DNA of 64,000 nt from assembly GCF_040412425.1 (NCBI RefSeq), contig NC_089753.1, positions 45,734,429 to 45,798,428 of the forward strand. Direction: 5' to 3'. Shown here one piece after another: positions 35,115 to 47,995 of this stretch. A model generated the notes under the pieces. The model was not told where the DNA came from. It ran no database searches and saw only the letters and a list, made by a program, of their open reading frames with translations. How positions within the stretch are numbered: the stretch's first letter is position 1; the number at the start of each line of letters is the position of its first letter. Source of the stretch: Macrobrachium rosenbergii. Lineage: Eukaryota > Arthropoda > Malacostraca > Decapoda > Palaemonidae. The position numbers were made by a program, and so were the translations under genes.

Positions 35115-35366
35115 GTTCATACTCAACACTACAAGTACAAAACCACCAAGAATCGGGATGAAGAGTTAAAAGCTGCAATGGAAGCTACTGCGGGAGCTTT
35201 AGAGGCACCACCCGAAGTGGTTGAGGAAGAAGCGGAAAAGCTCTCTGATGAAGCCAATGAATATAGGAACTGGTGTAAGTTAATGGAAATCAATGCCATG
35301 AAGAATATTGGCGCCAGCACAAACACACCCCCAGAAGAAAAAAAGAAAAATGGAACAAGTAGTTAG
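35115..35366 (+). CDS. C2H2 zinc-finger protein, terminal coding exon
   Basis: 83 codons plus TAG at 35364. The first two residues (VH) complete finger 3 begun in the exon at 11092: C72-x2-C75-x12-H88-x3-H92. The remainder is a charged C-terminal tail: a basic QHYKYKTTKNRDEELKAAME stretch, an acidic helical segment (PPEVVEEEAEKLSDEANEY), then NWCKLMEINAMKNIG and a Lys/Glu/Thr-rich end. The frame extends 27 bases upstream to an ATG at 35088, but the zinc-finger continuity and TTTGCAG acceptor show that translation comes from splicing. The tail looks helical and could mediate protein contacts. No family is recognised for it. Confidence 0.85.
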   Translation, partial: VHTQHYKYKTTKNRDEELKAAMEATAGALEAPPEVVEEEAEKLSDEANEYRNWCKLMEINAMKNIGASTNTPPEEKKKNGTSS

Positions 35367-38300
35367 TGCTAACTTATTGGAAGTAGTCTTTGAAGGGGGT
35401 AGGGTGGGAATTAGGGTTAAGAAATTCCTGGAGTAAGATGGTGGAGGTTATGATGCAAAGAGAGTAGCTAATGGCCATGACAGTCTCCAGTCCAGTAAAT
35501 ATAAACCAGACTGGCTTCTGTACTCTCAGGAAGGAATGTTTTTTGTGCTAGTGTTGTGAGGATTGAAGCATCATAATTAAAAGTTGTGGTAAGAAAGAAG
35601 AGTGAAAGAGAAAAATTAACACAGGAATCTAGAGTTTAGCTGCACGTTTAGATGGTATCAGAAAAAGTGTTAGTTGAATATAAAGCCTGATTGATATTTC
35701 ATAGGAATAGAATTCAGCAATAATGGTGATGTATAATCTGGAAAAGTAGTAGTTTGCAGTAACATTTCATGTACTGTAATATATTTGTGTATCCAAACAC
35801 ATCTATGGTTATCTATACGTACTGTATTTATCATATCTGCTATAATGTATACATCAATGGACTGCATTCTGGTACACATAAATGGATACATACATGAATC
35901 TGATCTGCAAGCTATGTATTTGGTGCAATAAGGGTTGAAAGTGTGTGTGAAGCAAAAAAGCATCCTCTGCAACTTGTGCAGCAGCAGCAGCTGTCAAGAG
36001 CAATGCTAATTGGAGGGAGAAAATTTGACAGATCCCAGATGTTTTGCTGGTTTCTTTGCTTTTCTACCTGTGAGTGCCATAGAACTGTGATTATGGTGCT
36101 GTGCTACATTCGGGCTTGAAAGTCTGTAGCAGACTCCAAAATAAAAAGAAGAGAGAAGAAAATTTGTATGTAAACAGAGCAAGGGATAGGATTTTGTAAA
36201 TGCAAAGGAATCTCTTCAAGTCTGGCTCATGTGCGTCTCTCCAGGACAGATAATGTTTGAAAATAGGAGGAGAAGGAGCTTGGATATGTTTATAGCAGCT
36301 TCATATCACATGTTTGTACATAATAATGAAAGTGTGAGTAGTTTATGTAAGTATGTGACCACCAGTGTTGTGCTTTGTTTGTGTAATTAATTATAGATAT
36401 TAAAAAAAAAAAGTGTTCAAAGATAGGGTCTCTAACCTAGGTTTTTATTTGTACTTATAATTGTTTTTTACTACTACATAATTTTTTGAGGTTTATAGGC
36501 TATTATAGGCTATTTTTGGTCAAAAATAGTTGTAAACTGAAAGCATTTAAATTTTATGCAGGTCTTTGGGTCTGCATATAGCATTTATAACTGCAGGTAA
36601 TTTGCTTTTAGATAAGTTGCCTAAGCTTATAGCTTCTATTATATAATCTTAGAATCTGTACAGGTGCAATGTAAGTATATCTTGGTGCTGCGCTTCTTGG
36701 CTACTGTTAAAGAGCAAACAGGGTGACTTATGTTAGGAGTTTAAATGTTTATCAGGTTACCGGTAATTTTTTTACACTTTGATAACCTATTTATTTGCTT
36801 AGGTGACAGCTATAGGCAGTAATACCATCCTGCCGTTGCTTCCCATGGTATATGGAAGGACCTCGTGTGTGTATGGCATTTGTGATACAGCAGTTATAAA
36901 CGACCAGTCTTTTATTTTCGTTATCAATTTTCTTTTGCTCTCCTGACATCCATGATCCTGAAATGTTATGAAGCACATTCACTGAAAAGTTGATTGTTAG
37001 AAAGTTGTTGAAAGTGCAAGGAGTTGGTGTAAGGTAATGGAGACTACAAAATTAGATTCTTATTTTTCAACAAGTATTTTTTTATTACATCATTTGGCAA
37101 TTGTAGAATATTCTTTAAGCTCGTTGCTAACCTCTGTCACTCGTTTTAATACTCATGAAAGCCATATGAGCACTTCCATTTCTAGTACTGTATTGCAGCT
37201 AATTGAATGTTACACTGTTTCACTAGCATTGAAGAAGGGTTTTCTCCCTCATAATGTAATTTGGTGCTATTTCCACTCCTTTGTTTATCTATTCATCTTT
37301 GTTACAATGGTTGTGGCATAGGTGGGAATTTTTTTTAATTGTTCTTTTCTTTTCACTCAGGCAGAAAACCGTTTGTGTTATTGTTGGTATTAGATTAATA
37401 TTAAACTGGATTTGGATATCAGCAGTCCTTTTGTTTTTTCTAAAGATTTTGTTGCAAAGTAGCAAGTTATATTCTTTTAATCTGTGTACCATAGCATTGT
37501 TGATTGTCATTGTAATGGATATACAAAATATATGTTTTAAACTCCCTATGTTCTGTAGATATTTGTTGTATTGTGCAGGTTTTTTGTGGAACATCCATAT
37601 GTTTTATCTGATGAAGTAACTTTATTGAAGGGTGAGTGAAACACTTATAATCTTGTAAACCCTGGAGAAAATTTATGCAATGAAAGTTATTTTTTTATCA
37701 TATATGTTTAATTCATTGCCAGCTAATTCATTTGTAAACATTCTGTAAGTGTATAAACTGTATTGTACTACTTTTGTAATTGGGCTTCCAGTTTCAGTTA
37801 TGGTAATTCAGCTTCAGGTTATCTTGCTTTGAAATGTGACTAAAGTATATTACCATATTTTGTTATGAACATACTTCAGGCGTGCCAGCGCCCCATTCAT
37901 ACCTCAAGTTCATTTTTTACAGTTTGTCATTTTTCAAGTTTTGTCATATTTTAAAGCAAACAAATGTGTATCAAGAACTGTTTTTGCTTAGATTTCACCT
38001 TGACATTCAGTAGTGGTAAGTAAGGGAAAGGGATATGAACCATGACATTAATCACCAGATTGACTGGGCATGAACAAATAACATTGTACTTGCAACTTCC
38101 AGTGGTTTTGACTTAATTCTATAACTGGAAAAATTTACCATTGATTTTCAAGGAAAGCTTAATTTTTGTGGAGTTACTGTACTATGTTTATTTTCTTTGT
38201 AATTTTTGAAGTGTACCCTTTTTTGAATAGATATCATGAAATGACTTTCATGGTTGCAATATCACTCGGAATTTGATAATGTATGAATATATGTTTAACC

Positions 38301-40560
38301 AGATCCTTAATTTTATTTTTCAACACTATATATACACATTAATGGAATGTGAAGAATTTTGAATGTTCTCCATGGAAAGGAGATGGATGTACAGCTTAGA
38401 AAGAAACTGAAATATTCAGAGGGAAAGCATTGAAATGGTAGCCTTCAGATCTAGAAATATGTAAAATTTTCCTTGATAATTATGTTCTGCAAAGGTATGG
38501 TAAAAAGTTTCTAATTGTCATATGGGGAATATGGCTACTTTAGTCTTCCTGCAGCTGTCGCAAAGTTTTTTTGCTAGGTTCTGTAAAGAATGATGTGAAA
38601 AGTGAAACTGGATTTGCAAGTGGGGTTTAATTTGCAGCTTCATTCTTCCTAATGTAGGTTGGAGTATATTTTCAGAACCAGTTAATGATTCAAAGTATGA
38701 TTATCAAGATTTTATCAGGCCTACATAATGAAAGTGGAGTAAGTAATGAGATGTAGTTATTGTGAGAATGCCAGCTTGTCTTCCTTCTGTATTGATTAAT
38801 TTTTTATTTATTTGATGTTTTCACTGTTTGAAGAAGCTTTTGTTACCTTGCAGCTGTTTCAATTTTTCTTGTTATGTTGACATGCTTGTTACTATTTTTG
38901 TGCTTTTTATACTGAACAAAACTCCTTACCAAGTATACGATAATATACTGTAAAGGCGTGAATGACTTTGTCGTGGTTGTGAGCAGCAGCTCTCTTAAAA
39001 TTTTTCATTTTTTTATTTGAGAACTTTGAATTTGCCTGAATCTACTTACTTAGGTTTAATATATTGATGTATGGTACTTATTTTTTGTTAGGAAATTCAG
39101 TAAAACATATTTTTCTTTGGACCTAGACACTTACTTATTTTATTGAAAGGTAATTTGCAAATATATGTATAGTACAATTATGATTGTGCTTCTTCATAGA
39201 TTATAAAATACTGTAGCATATCTTATTTTTTCCTATAGAACTACAGTATCATGTTGAGAATCTAATTTGTGTGTCTTGTGCAATATGCAAGTAGGATTAT
39301 CAATTAGGATTGATATCTGAAAGTGATTTATTGTAGTTTGCTTGTTATGCATCAGAAGATATTGTTTTTGAGTATGGAACTTGATCTTTGCTGCATGTAC
39401 TATTATGTATGCAATATTTCATATATGTTCTGTGATTTTTATTACTTTTTTCTATGCGGTTTGAGTAGTAATTATGAGATTCAATATGGTTAGGGAATGT
39501 GTTTAGTGCAGAGCCCCAATTGTACACCTGGATCTGTTCTGATTATGCAATGTACTCCTCCATCCATACAATGTAAGGGGCTCAGTAATGTGTAGTAATT
39601 GCTAAGTTAAAAAACAAAAAAAACCAAACCCTTACTGATATATAGCACATGTAGCTCTATGTATCCTTGTTAAAATGACAGGGATTACATCTTGTATCCA
39701 AACTTAAAATATTAATTATAATGATAATAGTAATGAAAACCAGATTTCTGGTGCTGATACTGGACATAGAAACATACTTGGTATGAGTGGCCACGTGGGA
39801 ACCTTGCTTTACAACCATCAACTGGGATCTTTGTTCAGGGTCATTTCTTCTTCATCCTGTTAGGGTCGTGAAGCTGAGGTTTGGGAGGCTACTAACTCAA
39901 AGATCTCAAAAAGTAAATGAATGATTGCACTTTTTGAAGTATGTGGAAGCACTACTTATGTATGGGGATCCTGAATTTAAGAATTTATGGTTTGCAAAGG
40001 ACAGAGTGGATGAGCAAAGTGTGTGTGTTTTAGCGTGTGTGCGTGACTGTGCAGCGAAATACGAGGGATAATGAAGATCTTCAGTAAAGTTCAATGCATA
40101 CTGTGTAGTATTTTTGTATATGAAGATTCGCCTACTAGTTTGTGACAAGTGTATTAATTTGTTGCATTGTTCCAGTAAGCAAGTCGAGCTCTACACAGTG
40201 CTGCCATGGGTGGAATTAATTGGTTGTTTTTTTTTTTAATTGATGTAAAAGGTGAAAATTAAAAACGTAAAGGGTTCTGTGATAGTGTGGAAGCACAAAG
40301 GGATTTTTTTAGTGGTTTGGATTCAGAACTGTGATATTAGTCTGTATTTATTTAATCTTTTCTACATTGTGTTCAAGGTCTTTGCCACCAAGGTAGAGGT
40401 CAAGGTTATAAAGTTGCCAGCTTGGTTGTTTTTTGTTAATCCACCCGACCACACCCCTGTGTAGCGCCCCATGGAGCTCTGGGATTCCCCTGTAGCAATG
40501 TACATTCAAAGTCCAGACTGTTTTTGTACCTGCGTATGAAAATAAAAGCTGCTGTCAACT
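35367..40560 (+). other. Probable long 3' UTR of the zinc-finger gene
   Basis: After the stop there is no convincing further exon and, unusually for this window, no recognisable transposon for 5.2 kb. An early AATAAA at 36140-36145 and a canonical one at 40541-40546, followed by a GT-rich stretch (TTCATTTGTGT), are candidate polyadenylation signals. The sequence just before the later signal is richer in GC, as transcript ends often are here. Extent is inferred; the transcript may end earlier. Confidence 0.4.
40541..40546 (+). terminator. Polyadenylation signal AATAAA
   Basis: AATAAA followed about 25 bases later by a GT/T-rich element at 40568-40590. It is the best-formed cleavage signal downstream of the zinc-finger stop codon. 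An alternative lies at 36140-36145. Confidence 0.45.
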
Positions 40561-40949
40561 GCTGTGCCTTTCATTTGTGTCCCTTTCAGTAGATTTCATG
40601 AAAACTACAGTACAACAATTAATAATTATAACTACAACCCCTTGGTAAAGAAATATGTGCTACACACAAGGTTACACTTAGCCGTATGAAAAAGTTTTAT
40701 ATTTGCCTCGCATATTTTCAACATTTGTGATCAAGAAGAACTGGGTCAAGTTTGAGGCTGAGGTCACTTTTGTTTGCTATTACTGTATTCTAAATGAGAT
40801 AACATTCATAAGGAAATTCTCCACAAAATAGAATGTACATACTGTATAAGAAAAAATGGCAAACGGAGAGAAAATATGTCTAGAAAAATCAAAAAGTATT
40901 TTTATAAAGGCAACAGTACATGGCACTAATGCATTATGGTCTCCTTTAC
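40561..40949. other. Short non-coding stretch
   Basis: AT-rich sequence between the putative transcript end and a LINE relic; nothing recognised. Confidence 0.5.
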
Positions 40950-41400
40950 ACTTGCAAATACTGATATCAGTCTTATGAAAGGCAAGTCGAGTATTGTGAT
41001 TCAGTGGTCTGGTACCTCATAATAAGAACAACAATCCTCAGTTTAACATTGAAAGGACACAAAGACTACTGGCACCAAGTGGTGCATCAACATGGCACCT
41101 CAACAAGTGTGCACCTGATGGTTTGTAAAGAGAGAGAGATACAAGTTTTTGAAGAGCAGTCACTAATGTTAGTGATGGCTAATGAGGATTTCCTTCAGCA
41201 ATACTGTAGACTAAACAATTAAGCCAACCACTTGAGGTAAAAGGAAACCAACACTTGGAGATCTTTGGGTTGCTCCTGTGAGCTACATAAACTGCTTGGT
41301 GGCCTGGTCAAACTGATGATAATTTTATAACAAAGGACCTGAGAGTGCAAATACTGAGACCAAACAATATTCACATTCTGGCAGAAAATATAAGAGGCAT
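40950..41400 (+). pseudogene. Jockey-like LINE C-terminal RT relic
   Basis: At 40988-41220 the plus strand reads VEYCDSVVWY, then in another frame IERTQRLLAPSGAST, then KEREIQVFEEQSLMLVMANE. This is the order LDYxxxVW, LERxQRxxLRLxLGAP, RIxxFExxLLxRV found after the polymerase core in jockey-type LINEs. Frames change and stops interrupt. The unrelated sequence up to 41684 is not assigned. Confidence 0.45.
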
Positions 41401-41684
41401 ATGGCTCACTAATACTATTTTCTTAAATATTGGCTGGTGTTGACAAGAAAGCTTGGAATAAAAGCAACACCAAGTATTGTCATATCTTTATATTTGCTAT
41501 GAACAGTGGTGGCTATGCAAAAACCAATTGTAATGCAGGAGAACAATACAAGATCAAATAATCAGTGCAGACCCAGTTCCAGTCTCTAGACAGTACAATA
41601 TAGAACATTAACAATATTTTGTGAAATCCCAAACTTCAACAAACAATGGATAATTGGTATTGGTCACAAAATGACCAATTTTTA

Positions 41685-42107
41685 ATAAATTTGTATTTTT
41701 CATTACTAACAAACCTGAGGTCTTATGTATGGGGAATTAGTTCCTCGTTGGACGAGTCGGTATACCTCTCAGCTAGGCCGAGTTAGAGTCTCCGGCCAGC
41801 CAATGAAGAATTAGAGGAATTTATTTCTGGTGATAGAAATTCATTTCTCAGTATAATGGGGTTCGGATTCCACAATAAGCTGTAGGTCCCATTGCTAGGT
41901 AACCAATTGGTTCTTAGCCACGTAAAATAAGTCTAATCCTTCGGGCCAGCCCTAGGAGAGCTGTTAATCAGCTCAGTGGTCTGGTTAAACTAAGGTATAC
42001 TTAACTTATGTAAGGGGAAAATCTCTAGCATAGCTGGATTTGGTTAAAAATAGAACTAAGTTTGGTGGCATCAGTGTATCAGTCAATAGGGAGAGAGAGT
42101 AGGCGGG
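41685..42107. repeat. DIRS left inverted terminal repeat (split by SINE)
   Basis: The inner part, GGGGAAAATC...TAGGCGG (42014-42107), is about 90% identical to the reverse complement of 47996-48090. Shared blocks include GGTTAAAAATAGAACTA and GTCAATAGGGAGAGAGAGTA. The outer part, ending CTTATGTATGGGGAA, lies left of the SINE. The repeat stops matching abruptly after GTAGGCGG, which marks the internal edge. Confidence 0.88.
41737..42004 (+). mobile_element. tRNA-like SINE inserted in the DIRS terminal repeat
   Basis: It is bracketed by a 15-bp target duplication: CTTATGTATGGGGAA (41722-41736) and CTTATGTAAGGGGAA (42005-42019), one mismatch. It contains an A-box-like TGGACGAGTCGG (41749-41760) and a B-box-like GGTTCGGATTCC (about 41860-41871). 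The 3' half, including CACGTAAAATAAGTCTAATC, is almost identical to the copy at 55256-55496. That half may be a conserved SINE central domain. Confidence 0.85.
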
Positions 42108-42579
42108 GGCTCGCTTCCTGATCAATTGTTAGAGCATGGGAAAGAGTCATATGCCTCTGATCTGTTAAGTGAAAGATCACTCAACAGCCAGACATCCGAG
42201 CTTTGACACAAAAGGACTCCAGTCTACATTGTGTCTAGGAAGAAAAATACCTGTAATTGTCGGAGACAAGGAAACCAAGGGTATCCAACAACCTTGCTCT
42301 ATTGTCAATCCCTCTCTCCCCTTGATAGAGAGAATGCAGGACTTGCTTCTATTTTCGGAATTTGTATTGTGTTGGAACAATCATAATATAGAAAATAGAA
42401 TGGGTGCTCACTCACCTGTATCTAACCAGTCCCAGTAAATGAAGCCTCAAATCTCTCCCCTGCCTGCTAGAGAGAGAAGAAGAAAAAGGAGGAAGAAAGC
42501 CAGTTACCCCATTCACTCTCACTTTCACAACCAACATCTTAGGCAAGATACAACCTGTCCTGCTAGGGGCACTGGATGA

Positions 42580-43640
42580 GCTACACATTGAGCAGCCACC
42601 ACCAGACCCAAGGAAATTGTCCAAGGACCTATATGCAACATCCTGTAGGTAGGAGGAGGTGAGCCAACGTACCAGCCTTCAATACCCTATGAACCAACGG
42701 GTTCTTTTTAAAGGCGATGGAAGGGCCAAAGCCCCTAGCATCATGGTCTCTTGCATGCACTGTATCAGCATCTGCATTAGAAGAATTGTATGCACGTCTA
42801 ATTACTTCACATAGCCAAAAGGAGGTGGTGTTCTTGGACACTTCTCTCTTGTTCTGGCCCATGCTAACAAAAAGTCTTCAACAATCAGGTCTGAGATGTC
42901 GAGTCCTTTTTAGATAGCTTTGCAGAACCCTAGCAGGACAGAAAAGTAACTCCTCTGGATCATCATGAACAAAATCTCTCAGGGAAGGGATCAAAAGGGA
43001 CTCGAATCTATCATCAGCAACTGAAAGATTTTGGGTCTTAGCTACAAATTCTGGGGCAAGTTCGAGGGCTACAGGCCAGTAAAAAAATTGTCTTGAGGGT
43101 CAAATTTCTGTCTGACGAACCCCATAAGGGTTCATATGGTGCACCAGTGAGGCTGCTTAGGACCAGGGTCAAATCCCAGTTAGGAGGCTTAAGTTCTCTT
43201 AGGGAACAGCACTGTTCAAAACTTTTGAGGAGCATAAAGATCTCCCATGAGGAGGAAAGGTCTACCCCTTTTAGGTGGAGAACAAGCTCTAGGGCAGCCC
43301 TGTAACCCTTGATGGCTGAGACAAAAAGTAGCTTTTTCCCTATGGAGGAATATGAGGAAGTCAGCTACTTGCTGAATAGAAGTTCCGACTGGAGAGAATC
43401 CCCGTTGACGATACCACACAGTAAACGCCCAATTTCCCCTGGTACACGGCTGTAGAAAATTTCCTGAGATAGCCAGACATCTCTGTTGCCACTGCGAGAA
43501 AAGCCTCTTGCTCTCAGGAGATACTGGATACTGTAGTCTCCAACTGTGAAGGGACAGGGACCCTACCAATTGGCGGAACCTCTTGATGTGCGGTTGGCAA
43601 AGGAGGTTGTGCCGGGGGGGGGTATCTCTCGGTGCTTCAG
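42580..43640 (-). pseudogene. DIRS tyrosine recombinase (broken)
   Basis: The N-terminal part reads WYRQRGFSPVGTSIQQVADF and LIFLHREK, the SAM-like DNA-binding half. Then come RELKPPNWDLTLVLSSLTGA and PYEPL, and LKTIFLLACSPRT, where the first catalytic Arg region (normally R-x-S-E-L) is garbled. Further on is FWLCEVIRRAYNSSNAD, then HDARGFGPSIAFKKN, which keeps the H-x-x-R box. The last part, near 42640, reads SSYLQDVAYRSLDNF in another frame and keeps the nucleophilic Tyr. In active DIRS elements this enzyme integrates circular cDNA. Stops and frameshifts make this copy non-functional. Confidence 0.85.
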
Positions 43641-45340
43641 TCAGCAAGGCCAACAGGTTGGGATACCACTTGGCGTGTAGCCACAAGGGAGCCACCAGGG
43701 TCATTTTGAGGCTCTGAGAGATCATTACCCTGTTGATTACTTGACGGATCAGGCAGTAGGGAGGAAAGGTGTAAATGTCCAGATTGTCTCAAGTATGTTG
43801 CAGAGCATCTTCTGCTGCAGCCAAAGGATCCGGAACGACCGAACAAAACACCTCCAGTTTCTTCTTGCACTGGGTCACAAAAAGATCTATCACTGGCCTT
43901 CCCCACAGATGGAACAGCCTTTCTGCTACCACCAGGTGTAGTGACACTCTGTCCCCAACACCTGACTCTGATGTCTCGGCTTGTCTGCCACTACATTCCT
44001 CTTGCCTGGAATATATCTGGCTGAAAGATCCACTGAGTCACCACCCACTGGTGCATTTGTACTATCAATTCATGAAGATGATGGGATACCAGTCCCCCGT
44101 TTGTTGACGTATGCCACCACCGTGGTATTGTCAGACATTAGAGCCACAGAGTGCCCCGTCACACGGTTCTTAAACTCCTGAAGGGTTAAGAAAGCCACCT
44201 TTAGTTTCAGGACGCTGACATGAAGCTGCTTTTCTTGGTGGTCCCACACACCTGAAGTCAGCAGATCTTCCAAGTGTGCCCCCAACCTTCGTTCGAGGCA
44301 TCTGAGAACAAGAATTTCCGGAGGGGGAGTGTGAAGGGGCACTCCTATGGTCAGGTTCCTGTTGTCCAGCCACCATGCCAAGTCCTGTCTCACTTCCTTT
44401 GAGAGAGGAATTCAGAAGGGAGAATCCTTTGATGGGGACCACTAAAACTCTTTCAATCTCCACTGAAGAGATCAAAGGTATAGACATCTGTGAGGAACAA
44501 GCTTCTCCAGGGACAACAGGTGACCTAGAACGATCTGCCATTGACGTGCTGGTTGTTTTTGTCAGGAAAGAAAGGACTGAGCAATGGTCTTGAACTTGTA
44601 GATGCATGGATCTGATGGAAAGACCCTCGCTGCTGCTGAGTCTATTAGCGTACCCAGGTACAGTGCTCTTTGGCTGAGCGTAAGGTCTGACTTCTCCAAA
44701 TTTATCACTATCCCTAAGCTGTGACAAAATTGGAGTAGACAGCCTCTATCTTGCATCAACTTTACCTGAGAACTCACCAGGACCAGCCAGTCATCGAGGT
44801 ATCTCAAGATGCATATTCTGTGTGAACGAGCCCAGTAGAAAGGCTGAAGCAAAGTACCTTGAACTGGTACACTGTTCCAGAACGAATATAAGGTACTTGC
44901 GAGATGACTGATGGATTGGAATCTGGAAGAACGCATCCTTCAAGTTTATTGTCAGCATGAAGTCGGACTTCCTGATGGCTGCTAGAACTGTGCGGAACGT
45001 TTCCATCTTGAACCGGGTCTTCCTGATGAAAAGGTTCAGGGAAGACAGGTCTACAACCGGTCTCGAAGCCTGCAATGCTTTGCCACCAGAAAGATCCAGC
45101 TGTAGAAACTTGGGGATCAATCCTTCACAACCCCCAAAGCTCCTTTTTCCATCAATACCTGCACTTCCTTTCGGAGAGCCAGATCCTTCAGCGAGCTCTT
45201 GAGTGATGTTCTCAGATGAAATGGACAGTCGGAGAGAGGAGTAGGAAATGCAAAAAGGAGTACATATCCCTCCCGCAGAACACCTACTACCCAGTTCTCC
45301 GCTTCATGCTGCTGCCAAGTTGCCCAATGGCTCGCCATGC
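43640..45340 (-). pseudogene. DIRS reverse transcriptase / RNase H (broken)
   Basis: In order on the minus strand: WVVGVLREGYVLLFAFPTPL and LMEKGALGVV (45338-45120); RPVVDLSSLN, FKMETFRTVL, LTINLKDAFFQIPIHQSSRK (44791-45080), which includes the first polymerase Asp in LKDAFFQ; RYLDDWLVL at about 44800, the YxDD catalytic box, intact; and IVINLEKSDL. Then the RNase H region reads RLGAHLEDLLTSGVWDHQEK and ALMSDNTTVVAYVNKRGTG (44110-44300), keeping the central Asp. The C-terminal MTLVAPLWLHAKWYPNLLAL segment follows near 43690. This reads as a standard DIRS ORF2, split over at least three frames. Confidence 0.9.
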
Positions 45341-45559
45341 ATCCCCCACTGGCAGCAGCAAGTGGGGAGGGACACCCCCTCTAGTGTTTTCCTCCTCTAG
45401 CCCTGCCCCTGCCTCCTCTGCCTGGTCTGGTAGGACGGGGCTGAAAGGCATGCTGCTGAGATGTCTTCTTAGCAGGAGCAGGAGAAGGCTGGTGGCCCCT
45501 ACGAGGACCAGTTGTGGCTTGAGATCTCTTAGGTGAAGGGTAAGTGGCAGCCTGAGTTT

Positions 45560-47790
45560 TGGGTCAAGTTACATTGGCACGTGAAGGGTCAGAAGACTTA
45601 ATAACAGCCTGGTGGCCCAGACGGTCATTACTGTCCGCTCTTTGTCTGTCCACTGTAGCCTCAACTTGGTCCTTAGGAAAGAGTGATGAAGATCCTAGAA
45701 TTGTTCCATTCCTCAGTGCCAAGGTGGAATCAGGGCCAACAAATTTAAAGATCCTAGAAAGGGTGGAATCTCTTCCCTTCAACAGCCAATTAGCCCACAT
45801 ATTTGATGTTAGGTGGACCAGATACGAAATATTTTTGCCACCAGACTGCAAGAGTCTAAGAGAGGTGGCACTCTCTTCATTGTTGCTAGACATGGCTACT
45901 GAGGAAACTTTGCCGACTGTCACTGACCACAGTTTGAGCCACGAGACTGCTTGGAACCCACAGATGAGAGAATTCACTTGGTCAATGACACAGTCAGCAT
46001 GGTTGGAATATGGCAACTACTCTCTTTCTTGGGCCCTACAAGGGCTTCGAGACCCGAAGGAAAATCTGAACTGGTAGCCACAGTCTCTTCTGTTAAATTG
46101 TTGTACCATGAATGAGTTCCACCACTTCTACGTGAGTAGTTAGGAGTTCTTGGTTGTCTACACCGAGAGGGAGAGGACCTTCTGCTTCTAGGCTACGAGA
46201 ATCTTGATCTGGCATGTCGACTGACTCAGTAGCATCCCGTGTATCATTATTCACTACTGTATTGGAGCATAAGAATGGTCAGGGCCTAACACTTTGGGTT
46301 TATATCGTTCTAATGAACGAGAAGGAACTCTGTCTTGATAGCGGGACCAAGACGGACCCTCGTTACTTGGAGAATGGTCATGGCCATGCTCTTCACTCTG
46401 TGGACTACTTGTTCTAAGAGAGGAATGGTCCCGATCAAGAGAACATTCCCTCAGGTGTGAAGTCTACTTCTTTATGGCTGCCTTGTCGTCATTCTTAACC
46501 CATGTGTCTTGAGCAGGGTGAGTGGAAGAAGGCAAAATGACTGCAACTTCTTGAGGAGGAGCCCGATCAGTAGATCTACGCCTCTAAGAGGAGACTTCTC
46601 TTGTAGAGTGCATTGCCACATAAGAATCACGAACTAGGCGACACTCATCAGAAGCTAAGGCAGAAGATGTACAGCTGTGAACCTTGCCAGGCACATGGCC
46701 ATCTGTAACATGAGTAACCCTGGAGGGGCAGCTGGAGATGAGCTTGGAGGTGACCATACAGCCGTGATGGACCAACTGATGATCAACTACAGTATAAGAT
46801 GTGGACAGTTGGGCTTGCCCTCAGACAAAGGGATGATGGAGCTGGAATCCAAAGAGGGCCTGCGGGACTTCTTGTGAGGAGGGGCTGCGAAGTCGTTCTT
46901 CCTCCAATGCCTTGGTGGAATGGAACAAACGGACAACAAAGGAGACTTGAGAAGATGGATATCTACAACATCTCTTAGATTTCTTTGTAATGGAGTGGCC
47001 AAATTTCCTCAGAAGGGCACTGTTGACTCTCTCCATCAGGGTTGAACAAGGGAGTCAGGAGAAGACGTAGAAGGCCCAGGAACGGAAACCGATGGGGAGG
47101 GCATGGTTGTTGAAAGAATGGCGTAGGCCGATGAAGTTGTGTCCGTAGACATGCAAGCAGAAGTCACAGACACCGTTGCTGTAGAGACTGACATGACGGC
47201 AGACACTGGGAGATGGGAAGATGAGGTGGGACAGTAGGCCCCAGGTAGGCCTGGTGAAGACCAGCATTCTAATAGCTTCTCTGCACCCATCCCTGAAACA
47301 ACAGTACAAGGGGGAGCTACCTCCCTCCTCACAGGGGGGAGGGGGGTGAGTGAACAGAAGCAGCTAAATCAATCACAAGATCTCCCAGACCCTTCCTCAA
47401 ACTATCTGGAGACAAAGCAATAGAAGAACAAGAAGGAGTAAAATCTTCCAGAGAAGATGATGCAACGAGAGACAAATCTGGTGAAGCAGAGAGAGAACAA
47501 GAAGGAATGGCAGCATCCATCACTATTGGAAGCATAAAGCCTTCCCGTGATGGAATAGCCGATTTCCTCTTGTATTTCGTCTTCTTACCAAAATGCTTCC
47601 ATTGCTCCAGAGACCAATCACGACACTCTGAACAGGGGTTACTTACACTGCAATCATTAGATCTACATCCGCTACAAGACAGATGAGGATCAGTTTCAAG
47701 AGAGGCAAGATAATGAAAGTAAGGGTTTTTACCTACCCCAGGAAATTTCCTTTGAGGTAAAGCCTTCTTAGATGATTCATGAGTTTGCAT
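45560..47790 (-). pseudogene. DIRS gag-like region (broken)
   Basis: The N-terminal frame (47790-47329, 153 codons from ATG) contains a Cys-rich knuckle CSGCRSNDCSVSNPCSECRD followed by a basic GKKTKYKRKS tract. This combination recurs in DIRS gag-like proteins. A Ser/Pro-rich low-complexity middle follows, in several frames. The C-terminal frame (46016-45564) reads SGGKNISYLVHLTSNMWANW, LFPKDQVEATVDRQRADSND and RLGHQAV, matching the usual gag end just before the RT. The role is presumed structural (nucleic-acid binding capsid-like protein). Confidence 0.75.
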
Positions 47791-47995
47791 TTCTCAAATG
47801 CAAATACACACAGATAATCACAATTTATCACAGAAACGCACAAACAAAAAACAATGAAAAAACCAGAACGCCAAGGCGTAGAAAGAACAGGAAGTGCATA
47901 GAAAACTGGCTTCTATGCTAGAAAGGGCAGTGCACATCTTGCTTGAATATGGTTTGAGAGATAACGGGCGACTCACGGGGAGAAGAGGTCAGGCT

